Part shown: positions 44,636 through 53,346 of the stretch, piece by piece
Numbering within the stretch: the stretch's first letter is position 1
Layout: each line of letters opens with the position of its first letter
Assembly (NCBI RefSeq): GCF_037126175.1
Contig: NZ_CP146986.1
Coordinates: 3,438,501-3,502,500, forward strand
Direction: 5' to 3'
DNA length: 64,000 nucleotides
From: Pseudomonas sp. RSB 5.4
GTDB lineage: Bacteria; Pseudomonadota; Gammaproteobacteria; Pseudomonadales; Pseudomonadaceae
Notes under the pieces: model-generated
The model's input: the letters and a program-made list of their open reading frames with translations, nothing else
Told to the model about the DNA's origin: nothing
Databases searched by the model: none
Program-made: the position numbers and the translations under genes

Positions 44636-44760
44636 GGCCGGCTCTTGTTTGAATGGCTGTTGGCGGCGTAGCAGATGTCCGCAGCCTAGCCTTAAACGTA
44701 GCGGTTATGAAGGTTGCTGCTACAAATGGCTACAAAAAGGTTCAGCCAATAACGCCGGGC

Positions 44761-44796
44761 AAAAAAACGCCCCGAACCAGTCGGGGCGTTTTTTCG
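44761..44796 (-). terminator. Terminator of the DUF1302-DUF1329 operon
   Basis: The stem AACGCCCCGA/TCGGGGCGTT lies between A7 and T6, 24 bases after the DUF1329 stop on the minus strand. The symmetric flanks would work in either direction. Confidence 0.92.
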
Positions 44797-44819
44797 AGGA
44801 TGCGGCCTCGGGTCAAAGC

Positions 44820-46184
44820 TTAGCGGATACCGTCCTGGCCCAGGTTGCCCGGCTGGAATTCGCTCTTGGTGGCAGAGAAACCGAAGTCATACGCCTGCTT
44901 CTCTTCGTTCTTCATGCCCAGCGCCAGGTAGCGGCCCGATTGCAGGTCGTACAGGGCTTCCAGCGCGTACCACGGTACTTGCTTGTCGTAGTAGTCCTCG
45001 GCATGCGCCTCGGCTACTCGCCACAGCTGACCGCGACCGTCGTAGTGGTCGATGACCGCTGCCTGCCAGGTGTCTTCGTCGATGTAGAAGTCACGTTTGG
45101 CATAAATGTGGCGCTGACCCGGTTTCAGGGTGGCGACCACGTGCCAGACACGACGCAACTCGTAACGGGTCAGGTCCTGGTTGATGTGACCGGCCTTGAT
45201 GATGTCGGTGTACTTCAGGTTTGGCGAATCGATCTTGTAGCTGTTGGAGGCAATATAGATCTCTTTCTTGCCATCCAGCGCCCAGTCGTAGCGATCCGGT
45301 GCACCGTTGTACATGTCGAGGTTGTCGGAGGTACGCAGACCGTCCGCGGCAGTGCCCGGACCGTCATACGACACTTGTGGCGCCTGACGGACACGGCGCT
45401 GACCAGTGGCATAGACCCAGGCCTTGCGCGGTTCTTTCACCTGATCGAGGGTTTCATGCACCAGCAGCACGGTACCGGCCAGACGTGCCGGCGCGGTCAC
45501 TTTCTGCTTGAAGTAGAACAGGATGTTGCCAGGGTTGGCCGGATCGTAGTCCTTCATCTTGTCGCGGAACACGAACTGGTCCTGGAAGTACACCAGGCTG
45601 AACGAGCCGTTGGTTTGCGGAGTCGCCTGGGTCACCAGACGGGTCACGCTGCCACCGCGATAACGGGTGATGTGGTTCCAGATCACCTCCAGACCGCTTT
45701 TCGGAATCGGGAACGGCACGGCGGTATCGAAGTTTTCCAGACCGTTGCCGCCGGCGACCAGATTGGTGGTGGTGGCGTTCTTCTTGATCGCGGCGAATAC
45801 GCTATCCGGCACGGTCGAACCGCGATGGGACGGATACACCGGCATCTTGAAGGTGTCCGGGTAACGTTTGAACATCGCGTACTGGCCCGGAGCAAGCTTG
45901 GCCTTGTACTGCTCGACGTTCTGCGCGGTGATGGTAAACAGTGGTTTTTCACCGGCGTACGGGTCTGACAGGAAGCCCTTGCTGTCAACCGTGCCGGCAT
46001 TCTTCGGCAGCGGTTTCCAGGCCGGGATCGAACCGTCGGCGTTGCCGGCCATTTCGGCGCCCATGGGTGTCAGGCTTTTGCCGAGCTTGTCGGCTTCGGC
46101 AGCAGGCACTGCCGCCATGACGCCGGTCGCCAGCAGCGAAAGCCCCAGAACACCCGCGTGGAACAGACTCTTTGTTATTTTCAT
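44820..46184 (-). CDS. DUF1329 domain-containing periplasmic protein
   Basis: The 454 residues start with a Sec signal (SLFHAGVLGLSLLATGVMAAVPAAEA). The family motif region around LGKSLTPMGAEMAGNADGSIPAW and KPGQRHIYAKRDFYIDEDTWQAAVIDHYDGRGQLW is clear. DUF1329 folds as a LolA/LolB- or outer-membrane-lipoprotein-sorting-like beta barrel in predictions, so a lipid-handling role is plausible but unproven. It is 28 bases downstream of the DUF1302 gene. The start codons contain AATAACAA (46172-46179), an AAnAAnAA motif of the Hfq/Crc type. Confidence 0.9.
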   Translation of the reverse strand: MKITKSLFHAGVLGLSLLATGVMAAVPAAEADKLGKSLTPMGAEMAGNADGSIPAWKPLPKNAGTVDSKGFLSDPYAGEKPLFTITAQNVEQYKAKLAPGQYAMFKRYPDTFKMPVYPSHRGSTVPDSVFAAIKKNATTTNLVAGGNGLENFDTAVPFPIPKSGLEVIWNHITRYRGGSVTRLVTQATPQTNGSFSLVYFQDQFVFRDKMKDYDPANPGNILFYFKQKVTAPARLAGTVLLVHETLDQVKEPRKAWVYATGQRRVRQAPQVSYDGPGTAADGLRTSDNLDMYNGAPDRYDWALDGKKEIYIASNSYKIDSPNLKYTDIIKAGHINQDLTRYELRRVWHVVATLKPGQRHIYAKRDFYIDEDTWQAAVIDHYDGRGQLWRVAEAHAEDYYDKQVPWYALEALYDLQSGRYLALGMKNEEKQAYDFGFSATKSEFQPGNLGQDGIR

Positions 46185-46212
46185 ATGTGTGTTCGTCCTG
46201 AAAAAACTGTGC

Positions 46213-48102
46213 TTAGAAGTTCACGCCAACGCTGAGTGCAACGAAGTCGCGATCATCAACCGTGCTGTAGCGACCACCAAAGAAGTTGGTGTAGTTCAGA
46301 CTCGCGGTGTAGGTGTTCTGATATTCGGCATCCAGCCCGAGGCTGACGGCCTTGCGACCTTCCTCGAAGTTGCCGCCAGGGCCAGGCGAGTAACCTTTGA
46401 CGTCATGGGACCAGGCCACGTTCGGCTTGAGGTTCACGCCGGCGAACACGTCGCTGTAATCCCAGATTGCCCGACCGCGATAGCCCCACGAGGTCGCTGT
46501 GGTGAAACCGTCGTTGTTGCAGTTGCTGGCCACGTTGCTGTTCGAAGCCCCGGCCCCTGCGCCATTGATGGTCGAGGTATTGAGGATTTGCGAGCAGGTG
46601 TTGAGGCCGCCGGTCGACGGCAGTTCACCCGGACCGAACACCGGATCGCGGCCGTAACGGGCTTCGGATTTGCTTTCCAGACCACCGACGTGGGTCACGC
46701 CGACTTCACCTACCAGGGTCAGACGGTTGGCGCCCATCACCTGATCGAAGAAGTGCGTCAGGGTGGTTTGCAGTTGGGTGATTTCCTTACGGTTGTAACC
46801 GTGCAGATCCTGGCCCGGCACGCCGTTGAGGATCGACGCATTGGTCAACGCACCACCCAGCGGACGTACGCCGGCGAACAGAATGTCGGTGGAGTTCAGT
46901 TGCACCGGCGCATTCGGCCGATAGCTGACCTCACCGCTCCACGCCGTACCGGTAGGCAGGGTAGTGGAGAAGCTCAAACCGTAGAGGCGGATGTCTTCAG
47001 GGTATTCGATGAAGTATTCCGAGTTGCCTGCCACCACCAGCGGGCCCAGTGCCTGGAACGGCCCTGGCAATGCCTTGACGCCGTTATAGATCGACTGTGG
47101 CGCACCGGTGGCGCTGAAGATCGGCGCACGGCTGTGGTAGTTCATGAAGTAGGCGCCGAACTCGGTGGCCAGCGGGTCGAACATGTACTTGGCGGAAACC
47201 CCCCATTGCCCGTTGTCACGGGCGTTGCGGTTAGGCGAACGGCGCACCAGCACACCTTCTTCGTTGACGTCGACGCCAGCGTTGGCCAACGGCCCGAGCG
47301 CAATACCCGGAATGGTCGAACGCTTGTTCAGCACCCGCAGGTTGTCGTCGCAACCAGTGGTAACGATGTCCGGCTGCGAGAAGAACGTGCCGCAGTTGTC
47401 GGTCACGGTCTTCTGCCAGTCGATCTGGTAGAAACCTTCGGCCGACAGGTTCTCGGTGAGACTCTGCGACACGTAGAACATGTTGACCGGAATCAAACCT
47501 TCCTTGATCTCGGCACCCGGACGGCGGAACGCGGACACGTCGATCGGGTTGATCGAGTTGATGCCGCCGCCGATGAAGGTACTTTCACCCCAGTTCACCA
47601 CCTGCTTGCCCAGACGCACCGAACCCGGTTCATCGGCAATCGAGTAGTTGTGGTAGACGAAGGCGTCGAGGATCTGCCCGCCGGAAGAACGCGCTGCGAC
47701 GTCGCGGTTGTGGTTGCTGACGTCCTTGTATTCCAGGTCCTGATTCTGCAGCGCGAAGTCGTACCAGTATTTGCCCCGGACGAAGACCCCGGTGTCACCG
47801 TATTTCAATTCGAGATCATGGATACCCTTGAAGATCTTCGAGAAGGCTTGCCCGCTCTTGAAGTTCAAGTGACCGTCGTCGGAGGTCTGGGACAAGCCCT
47901 TGCCGCCGTTGTTGACACCAATAAGATCCTTGTTCGGCTGCTGGGTCGAAACACTCATGCCCAGGGAGAGCGAGGAATCGAACTGGCCTTCGATTTCACC
48001 GACGTTGAAACTGACGCCGAATGCGGGCCCGGCGAGCGTAGAGGCAAGACTGACGGCCAGAGGCAGTTTAGCCCGGCGCCAGAACTGGTTTACTGATGTC
48101 AT
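46213..48102 (-). CDS. DUF1302 outer-membrane protein
   Basis: The 629 residues have a signal peptide (about 1-28, LPLAVSLASTLAGPAFG) and then beta-rich sequence with alternating hydrophobic residues ending VDDRDFVALSVGVNF, whose terminal Phe fits an outer-membrane barrel. Family features include FNVGEIEGQFDSSLSLGMSVS and RLGKQVVNWGESTFIGGGINSINPIDVSAFRRPGAEIKEGLIPVNM. The function is not established; related genes occur beside acyl-CoA ligases and sterol or lipid genes. I start at the ATG at 48102; an AACAATAA motif lies about 20 bases before it. Confidence 0.9.
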   Translation of the reverse strand: MTSVNQFWRRAKLPLAVSLASTLAGPAFGVSFNVGEIEGQFDSSLSLGMSVSTQQPNKDLIGVNNGGKGLSQTSDDGHLNFKSGQAFSKIFKGIHDLELKYGDTGVFVRGKYWYDFALQNQDLEYKDVSNHNRDVAARSSGGQILDAFVYHNYSIADEPGSVRLGKQVVNWGESTFIGGGINSINPIDVSAFRRPGAEIKEGLIPVNMFYVSQSLTENLSAEGFYQIDWQKTVTDNCGTFFSQPDIVTTGCDDNLRVLNKRSTIPGIALGPLANAGVDVNEEGVLVRRSPNRNARDNGQWGVSAKYMFDPLATEFGAYFMNYHSRAPIFSATGAPQSIYNGVKALPGPFQALGPLVVAGNSEYFIEYPEDIRLYGLSFSTTLPTGTAWSGEVSYRPNAPVQLNSTDILFAGVRPLGGALTNASILNGVPGQDLHGYNRKEITQLQTTLTHFFDQVMGANRLTLVGEVGVTHVGGLESKSEARYGRDPVFGPGELPSTGGLNTCSQILNTSTINGAGAGASNSNVASNCNNDGFTTATSWGYRGRAIWDYSDVFAGVNLKPNVAWSHDVKGYSPGPGGNFEEGRKAVSLGLDAEYQNTYTASLNYTNFFGGRYSTVDDRDFVALSVGVNF

Positions 48103-48438
48103 CGACGCTACTCCATGTGCATTATTGTTATGGCAGTGAGTACTTTTAAAAACGCCTGGAAGACCGGGAGCCAGTAGCCACCCGACGTCACTCCAAAATT
48201 GCATCGCCCCGTTTGTGCGTGTGCCCCGTTCTTAAAAATCCTTGAGCGGACTATAGCCAGCAGGTGCTACTGCTTGATCCCTCTAAAGTGTGATTTGCAG
48301 CTGCCGGCCACTCTGGAACAGTCCTTTCGCCAGTCCGACACATGTCGGCCCGGCAAGGATGGCTGATTTTTTCGATTTCACAAGCCAAGCGCTTGCTTGG
48401 TGGGTCTGGCGCGCCGTTTTCGGCGCGCCAGCAGACGC
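48103..48438 (-). promoter_or_regulatory. Regulatory region of the DUF1302-DUF1329 operon
   Basis: This 336-base gap has no supported gene. On the minus strand it holds TATAGT (48250-48255) as a -10 with no good -35, and the inverted repeat AGCAG-N6-CTGCT (48259-48274) overlapping the -35 position. There is an AACAATAA motif (48122-48129) in the leader, and two hairpins just behind the acyl-CoA synthetase stop: CCAAGC-GCTT-GCTTGG (48385-48400) and an 11-bp perfect stem at 48406-48431. An activator-dependent promoter is inferred. Confidence 0.55.
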
Positions 48439-50121
48439 TCAGAGCGTCGAGAGGAAGGTACTGTTGTTGGCCTGCCATTCGGTGATGTCGAGGCGGATGC
48501 GCTTCTTGTCGAGTTTGCCGACACTGGTCTTGGGAATTTCCGTAACAAGGGCGATCTGGCTCGGAATCGCCCACTTGCTCAGGTGTCCCAGCTCCACGAA
48601 TGGCTTGAGGTGTTCCTTGAGTTCGCGCGCCCCGATCTCGTGCCCTTCGCGGATCACCAGCAGGGCAAACGGCCGCTCGCCCCACTGCGGATCGGCAATC
48701 CCCACCACGGCTACTTCACGCACCGCCACATGACGGCTGATCAGGTCTTCGAGGTCCAGCGAAGAGATCCACTCGCCACCGGTCTTGATCACGTCCTTGA
48801 TGCGGTCGCGGATGTCGATCACGCCCATGCTGTCGAGCGTTGCCACATCCCCGGTGTGCAGCCAGCCACCGGCCCAGAGTTCGGCGCCCTTCTGCGGTTC
48901 GTTGAAATAGCCCTCGGTCAGCCACGGCGCGCGCAGCACCAGTTCGCCCTGAGTCTCGCCGTCGGCGGGGAGGAAGTTGCCGTCGCCATCGACGATCGCC
49001 GCTTCCACCAGCGGCCCCGGCACACCGGCCTTGATCCGGTAAGTGGTGCGCTCGTCTTCGGTGCCAGCCATGAGTTCGTCGTTCAGATGCGCACACGAGA
49101 CCAATGGCCCGGTCTCGGACATGCCGTACGCCGCCGTGAGCTGAATGCCTCGGGCCTTGGCGGTCTCATACAGCGTGCGATTGAGCGCACTGCCACCGAT
49201 GACAATCTTCCAGCCACCGAAATCCGTGCCTTGCGCGCCTTTGGCGTTGAGCAGCATTTGCAGGATGGTCGGCACGCAGTGGGAGAACGTGACCTTCTCC
49301 TTGCGCCACAGCTCGACCAGAAACTCCGGATCGTAACGCCCCGGGTAAACCTGTTTGAGCCCGAGCATGGTCGCCACGTACGGCAGGCCCCAGGCATGCA
49401 CATGGAACATCGGGGTGATCGGCATATACACATCGTTGGTGCCGAGCAGGCGCACGCTGTCGATCGCGCCCATGATCGTCGACACGCCCATGGTGTGCAG
49501 CACCAGTTGCCGATGGGTGAAGTACACACCTTTCGGGTTACCGGTGGTGCCAGTGGTGTAGAAGGTGGTGGCGACCGAGTTCTCGTCGAAGTCCTGGAAG
49601 TCGTACTGCGGGCTCGCAGCGGCCAGCAGTTGCTCGTACTCGCCGACCAGATTCGGCAGCTCGGCGGTCTTTTCCGGCAAATCGGTCAGCAGCAGGGTTT
49701 TCTGCACCGTGGTCAGGTGCGGCGCGATGGCCTGATACAGCCCGACGAACTCGCTGTTGACCAGCACGAAGCGATCCTCGGCGTGGTTCATGGTGTAGAG
49801 GATCTGTTCCGGCGACAGGCGCACGTTGATCGTGTGGATCACCGCGCCGATCATCGGGATGGCAAACATGCACTCGAGGTAGCGATGGCTGTCCCAGTCC
49901 ATCACCGCCACGGTGTCACCCGCCTTCACCCCCGCCGCCGTCAACACATTGGCCAGCCGCGCAACCCGCTCGATCAGAGTCGGATAGCTGTAACGCAACT
50001 GGTCTCGGTAAATGATCTCGCGGGTTTTCTCGTAACGGGCGCCGGACATCAGCAGCCGTTTGATCAGCAATGGATACTGGTAGGCCCCATCGGCCGGGGG
50101 AATGACGCGAGTCTGCAACAT
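48439..50121 (-). CDS. AMP-forming acyl-CoA synthetase
   Basis: This enzyme activates a carboxylic (probably fatty) acid with ATP to an acyl-AMP, then to acyl-CoA. The 560-residue protein has the P-loop-like TTFYTTGTTGNPKGVYFTHRQ (about 175-195), the adenylate motif AAYGMSETGP, the hinge WLHTGDVATLDSMGVIDIRDR, and the catalytic Lys near the C-terminus (TSVGKLDKKRI). The N-terminal part resembles medium-chain ligases. It is the first gene of the locus but lies more than 300 bases from DUF1302, so it may have its own transcript. Confidence 0.94.
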   Translation of the reverse strand: MLQTRVIPPADGAYQYPLLIKRLLMSGARYEKTREIIYRDQLRYSYPTLIERVARLANVLTAAGVKAGDTVAVMDWDSHRYLECMFAIPMIGAVIHTINVRLSPEQILYTMNHAEDRFVLVNSEFVGLYQAIAPHLTTVQKTLLLTDLPEKTAELPNLVGEYEQLLAAASPQYDFQDFDENSVATTFYTTGTTGNPKGVYFTHRQLVLHTMGVSTIMGAIDSVRLLGTNDVYMPITPMFHVHAWGLPYVATMLGLKQVYPGRYDPEFLVELWRKEKVTFSHCVPTILQMLLNAKGAQGTDFGGWKIVIGGSALNRTLYETAKARGIQLTAAYGMSETGPLVSCAHLNDELMAGTEDERTTYRIKAGVPGPLVEAAIVDGDGNFLPADGETQGELVLRAPWLTEGYFNEPQKGAELWAGGWLHTGDVATLDSMGVIDIRDRIKDVIKTGGEWISSLDLEDLISRHVAVREVAVVGIADPQWGERPFALLVIREGHEIGARELKEHLKPFVELGHLSKWAIPSQIALVTEIPKTSVGKLDKKRIRLDITEWQANNSTFLSTL

Positions 50122-50267
50122 ATGAATCCCTTTTCTGGCTGCACGGTGTTGGCGTAGAGAGCATTACTCTAGAGCCGTTATACCCCAGTCAAATCAGCCG
50201 AAGGAATGATTTGCACAGCCGTACAAATGCTAGCTTTGAGCCAGCATTTGCCGGTATTCAGCCCCAC

Positions 50268-51452
50268 TCAGGCGGCTTGTCCTACAGCCGCTTCGGAAGG
50301 TGTGCGTGGGAAAGCTACGGCAGCGAGGAAGGTCAACGCGCCAAAACCCGCCAGAATCAGGTAAAGCCCGACGAAACCATGGCGCGGCTCGACGTAGGCA
50401 ATCAGCGGAATCGCCGTCGCACTGGCGCCGAACGACAGGCAGTAACGCAGGGCGAACACCCGGGATTGCCACTGCGGTGCAACGAAATTGGCGACCATCG
50501 AGTCGTTCACCGTGACCTGGCCAAACACCACGAACATGAACGCCGCTCCAAGCACGATCACCGCCCAGCCATCGACATGGGCCATGCCGTATAACAGCGG
50601 TGCCTGAAACAACGTGAGCACCAGAAACGGCCATTTCAGACTGACCCGATGCAGCACCTGCCCGATGCTCAACTGCGCCACCGCGCCGAAGGCATACGCC
50701 AGGCTGACCACCACGCCAAGGGTTTGCGGCGAGGCGAACAGGTCATGCAGACGCTCCTGAAACAGCTTCGGATAGGTCATGGTGGTGGCGTTGAACACCA
50801 CACCGCCAGTGGCCGTCGCCAGCGCCAGCACACCGAACACCATGAGCATCGAAATCTTCTGACCGGCAGCGCCTTTCAGCACGGTGTGCGGACGCTGCGG
50901 GATCGGCTCTTCACGCACCTGCAGGGCAAAACCGATACCCAGCGCAATCGCCACCACACCCGGTAACACAAAGGCCGAGCGCCAGCCGAATTGCGCCACC
51001 AGCAACCCGGTGATCAGCGCCGAAAACGCCACGCCGAGGTTGCCCCACATGCCGTTGATGCCGATTTCCCGGCCACGGTTCTGCGCGTAGGCCACCAGCA
51101 TCGCGGTACCCACCGGGTGGTAGATCGCCGCAAAAATGCCGATCAGGGTCAGCCCGATCACCAGCATCGTCGGGCTGCTGCTCAACCCGGTGAAGATCGC
51201 CGAGGCGCCGATGCCGAAGAAAAACACCAGCATCATCTGCCGCCGGCTCCAGTGATCACCCAGCCAGCCGGCCGGCAGCGAACAGGCACCGAAGGCAATG
51301 AAGCCACCCAGTGACAGACCGATCAGCGCGGCGTAGTCGAGGCCAAAAGCCTGGGTCATGCCGAGCACGGCGGCGGGAAAAATCAGCATGAACATGTGAT
51401 CGATCACATGGGCAGCGTTGACGTAGCGTATGACGTTTCGGGATTGATTCAT
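50268..51452 (-). CDS. MFS transporter
   Basis: This 394-residue major facilitator has about 12 membrane helices, with the cytoplasmic loop motif in GDHWSRRQMMLVFF (between helices 2 and 3) and a second-half loop near QVLHRVSLKWPF. The substrate is unknown. It is divergent from an AraC-family regulator, the start codons being about 100 bases apart (or less if the regulator begins upstream), so joint control from the shared gap is likely. Confidence 0.92.
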   Translation of the reverse strand: MNQSRNVIRYVNAAHVIDHMFMLIFPAAVLGMTQAFGLDYAALIGLSLGGFIAFGACSLPAGWLGDHWSRRQMMLVFFFGIGASAIFTGLSSSPTMLVIGLTLIGIFAAIYHPVGTAMLVAYAQNRGREIGINGMWGNLGVAFSALITGLLVAQFGWRSAFVLPGVVAIALGIGFALQVREEPIPQRPHTVLKGAAGQKISMLMVFGVLALATATGGVVFNATTMTYPKLFQERLHDLFASPQTLGVVVSLAYAFGAVAQLSIGQVLHRVSLKWPFLVLTLFQAPLLYGMAHVDGWAVIVLGAAFMFVVFGQVTVNDSMVANFVAPQWQSRVFALRYCLSFGASATAIPLIAYVEPRHGFVGLYLILAGFGALTFLAAVAFPRTPSEAAVGQAA

Positions 51453-51551
51453 GGCAGCACGCTTGAGTGTGTTGTGGGCGGATTGTTATGAGCGGCCTAT
51501 GCTAAGTTGGCGAAAAAGCGCATATCTGCCATTCAGGTCATCAAACCCGAC

Positions 51552-52316
51552 ATGTTGATCAGCCATTTCGAACACGGCCCGGTAAGTGCCTATCCCCGGG
51601 ATTATCTGGACGGTGCCCACCAGCCGCTGCACCTGCACCGCGAGGCGCAGTTGCTGTATGCCGTCAGAGGGATCATGCGGGTGGTCACCGATTTTGGTGC
51701 CTGGGTGATTCCACCGAGCCGCGCGGTGTGGATTCCGCCGCAGGTCGCGCACGAGATTTTCATGTCCGGCGATGTGCAGATGCGCTCACTGTTCATCGCC
51801 CCCGAACTGTCACCGGCCAGCCTGCAACAGTGCTGCGTGCTGGCGGTGACGCCGCTGTTGCGCGAGTTGATCCTGCGCGCCGTGCAGGGCCCGCCGCATG
51901 CTGACAATCCATTGATCCAGCAGTTGATGCTGGAAGAACTGGCCGGCCTGGAAAACCTGCCGCTGCACATTCCGATGCCTACTGACCGGCGCCTGCAAAA
52001 CATCTGTCTGGCGTTGCTGCACACCCCCGATCACCCCAACACCCTGGAAGACTGGGCGCAGCAGGTCGGCGCCAGCTCGCGCACCCTGGCGCGGCTGTTC
52101 CAGCGACAACTGAAGATGAGTTTCAACGCCTGGCGCCAGCAACTGCGCCTGATGGAAGCCCTGCCGCGCCTGCTCGCCGGGGACAGCGTGCAAAGCGTGG
52201 CACGGGACTTGGGCTACGGCAGCGCGCGGGCGTTCAGCGCGATGTTTCGCCGTTTGCTTGGGGAAAATCCCCGGGAGTACCTGAATAATCTGAGCAAACT
52301 CAGCCAACTCGTGTAG
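51552..52316 (+). CDS. AraC family transcriptional regulator
   Basis: The 254 residues carry an N-terminal cupin (about 1-110, HQPLHLHREAQLLYAVRGIMRVVTD and WIPPQVAHEIFMSGD) and a C-terminal AraC helix-turn-helix pair (about 150-245, TLEDWAQQVGASSRTLARLFQRQLKMSFNAWRQQLRLMEAL and VARDLGYGSARAFSAMFRRLLGENPREYL). The start is unsure: a TTG at 51507 would add 15 residues, but that stretch is A/T-rich with rare codons, so I prefer the ATG at 51552. It probably controls the divergent MFS gene. Confidence 0.9.
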   Translation: MLISHFEHGPVSAYPRDYLDGAHQPLHLHREAQLLYAVRGIMRVVTDFGAWVIPPSRAVWIPPQVAHEIFMSGDVQMRSLFIAPELSPASLQQCCVLAVTPLLRELILRAVQGPPHADNPLIQQLMLEELAGLENLPLHIPMPTDRRLQNICLALLHTPDHPNTLEDWAQQVGASSRTLARLFQRQLKMSFNAWRQQLRLMEALPRLLAGDSVQSVARDLGYGSARAFSAMFRRLLGENPREYLNNLSKLSQLV

Positions 52317-52332
52317 GAATTCCCCATCTCCC

Positions 52333-52424
52333 CTGTGGGAGCGAGCTTGCTCGCGAAAGCAATCTTCCAGTCACCTGTGATATCGACTGATCCGACGCCT
52401 TCGCGAGCAAGCTCGCTCCCACAG
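52333..52424. repeat. REP inverted pair, class B variant (gagcgagcttgctcgcgaa)
   Basis: The outward arms CTGTGGGAGCGAGCTTGCTC differ from the 4205 class by G-to-A and C-to-T pairs that keep the stem. Orientation is as at 36168. It lies between converging regulator and LysE genes. Confidence 0.85.
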
Positions 52425-52443
52425 TTTGATCGGGTTTCAGCTC

Positions 52444-53073
52444 TTAGTGCATCTCGGTGAAGGCGAGTTTCACGCCGATCGCGATCAGCACTGCGCCCAT
52501 GGTGCGGTCGAACCAGTGGCCCATGCGGGCAAAACCGGCGCGCACGCGCTGCTGGCTGAACAGCATCGCCACCAGGCAAAACCAGACAGCCGTCGCGACC
52601 GCCAGATAAACCCCGTAACCGGCCTGCACCGCCAGCGGCGTGTGCGGGTTGATCACCACGGTGAACAGGGAGAGGAAGAACAGCGTGGCTTTCGGGTTCA
52701 GGCCGTTGGTGACGAAACCCGAAGTGAAGGCGCCGCGAGCGGTGCGCACGCCGGCTTCCTTGTGCAAGTCATCGGTGACGGTTTTCGCCGGCTGCGCGCG
52801 CAAAGCCTTGAAGCCGATGTACAGCAGGTACGCCGCCGCAGCCCATTTCAAGGCGTTGAACAGCACGATCGACTGCGACACGATCAGGCCGATGCCCAGC
52901 AGCGAATAGCCCACGTGCAGGAAAATCGCCGTGCCCACACCCAGCGCGGTCCAGGTGCCGGCGCGACGACCATGGGTCACGCTCTCGCGCACCACCACGG
53001 CAAAGTCCGGGCCGGGGCTGGCCACGGCCAACAGGTGGATCAGTGCAACGGTCAAGAACTCGGTCCAGTACAT
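52444..53073 (-). CDS. LysE/RhtB family amino acid exporter
   Basis: The 209-residue membrane protein has about six helices, with the family start FLTVALIHLLAVASPGPDFAVVVRES, GVGTAIFLHVGYSLLGIG, and AYLLYIGFKALRA, then GFVTNGLNPKATLFFLSLFTVV. The family exports homoserine, threonine or lysine-like amino acids from the cytosol; the exact substrate is not known. It is a single gene between two REP pairs. Confidence 0.92.
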   Translation of the reverse strand: MYWTEFLTVALIHLLAVASPGPDFAVVVRESVTHGRRAGTWTALGVGTAIFLHVGYSLLGIGLIVSQSIVLFNALKWAAAAYLLYIGFKALRAQPAKTVTDDLHKEAGVRTARGAFTSGFVTNGLNPKATLFFLSLFTVVINPHTPLAVQAGYGVYLAVATAVWFCLVAMLFSQQRVRAGFARMGHWFDRTMGAVLIAIGVKLAFTEMH

Positions 53074-53123
53074 GGGGGCTCCTCTTTAATGAGTAAAAAC
53101 AATTCATCAACTGGCTCAAACCC

Positions 53124-53257
53124 TGTGGCGAGGGAGCTTGCTCCCGCTCGGCTGCGCAGCAGTCGTAAAACCTGAAACACCGGTGTGCCTGACACAGTAC
53201 GGTGAATGGGTTTGGGTCTGCTTCGCAGCCCAGCGGGAGCAAGCTCCCTCGCCACAG
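53124..53257. repeat. REP inverted pair, class C (gtggcgagggagcttgctcc)
   Basis: The left arm CTGTGGCGAGGGAGCTTGCT matches the right arm, GCAAGCTCCCTCGCCACAG, in reverse. Inner palindrome CTTGCTCCCGCTCGGCTGCG. The central spacer is about 50 bases. The same class returns at 62286. Confidence 0.87.
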
Positions 53258-53346
53258 AGTATTGCGGGCGCTGTGCGTAACCATTTGTTTCATCTGGTAG
53301 GCTCGGCAGATTACGCCTTCCGTTCCAAGCACAAAAGGTACAGTTG

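Noticed and set aside
48251..48685. A minus-strand frame over the acyl-CoA synthetase 3' end and gap
   Set aside because: It is out of frame with the synthetase, has no family match, and the gap has better evidence as a regulatory region.
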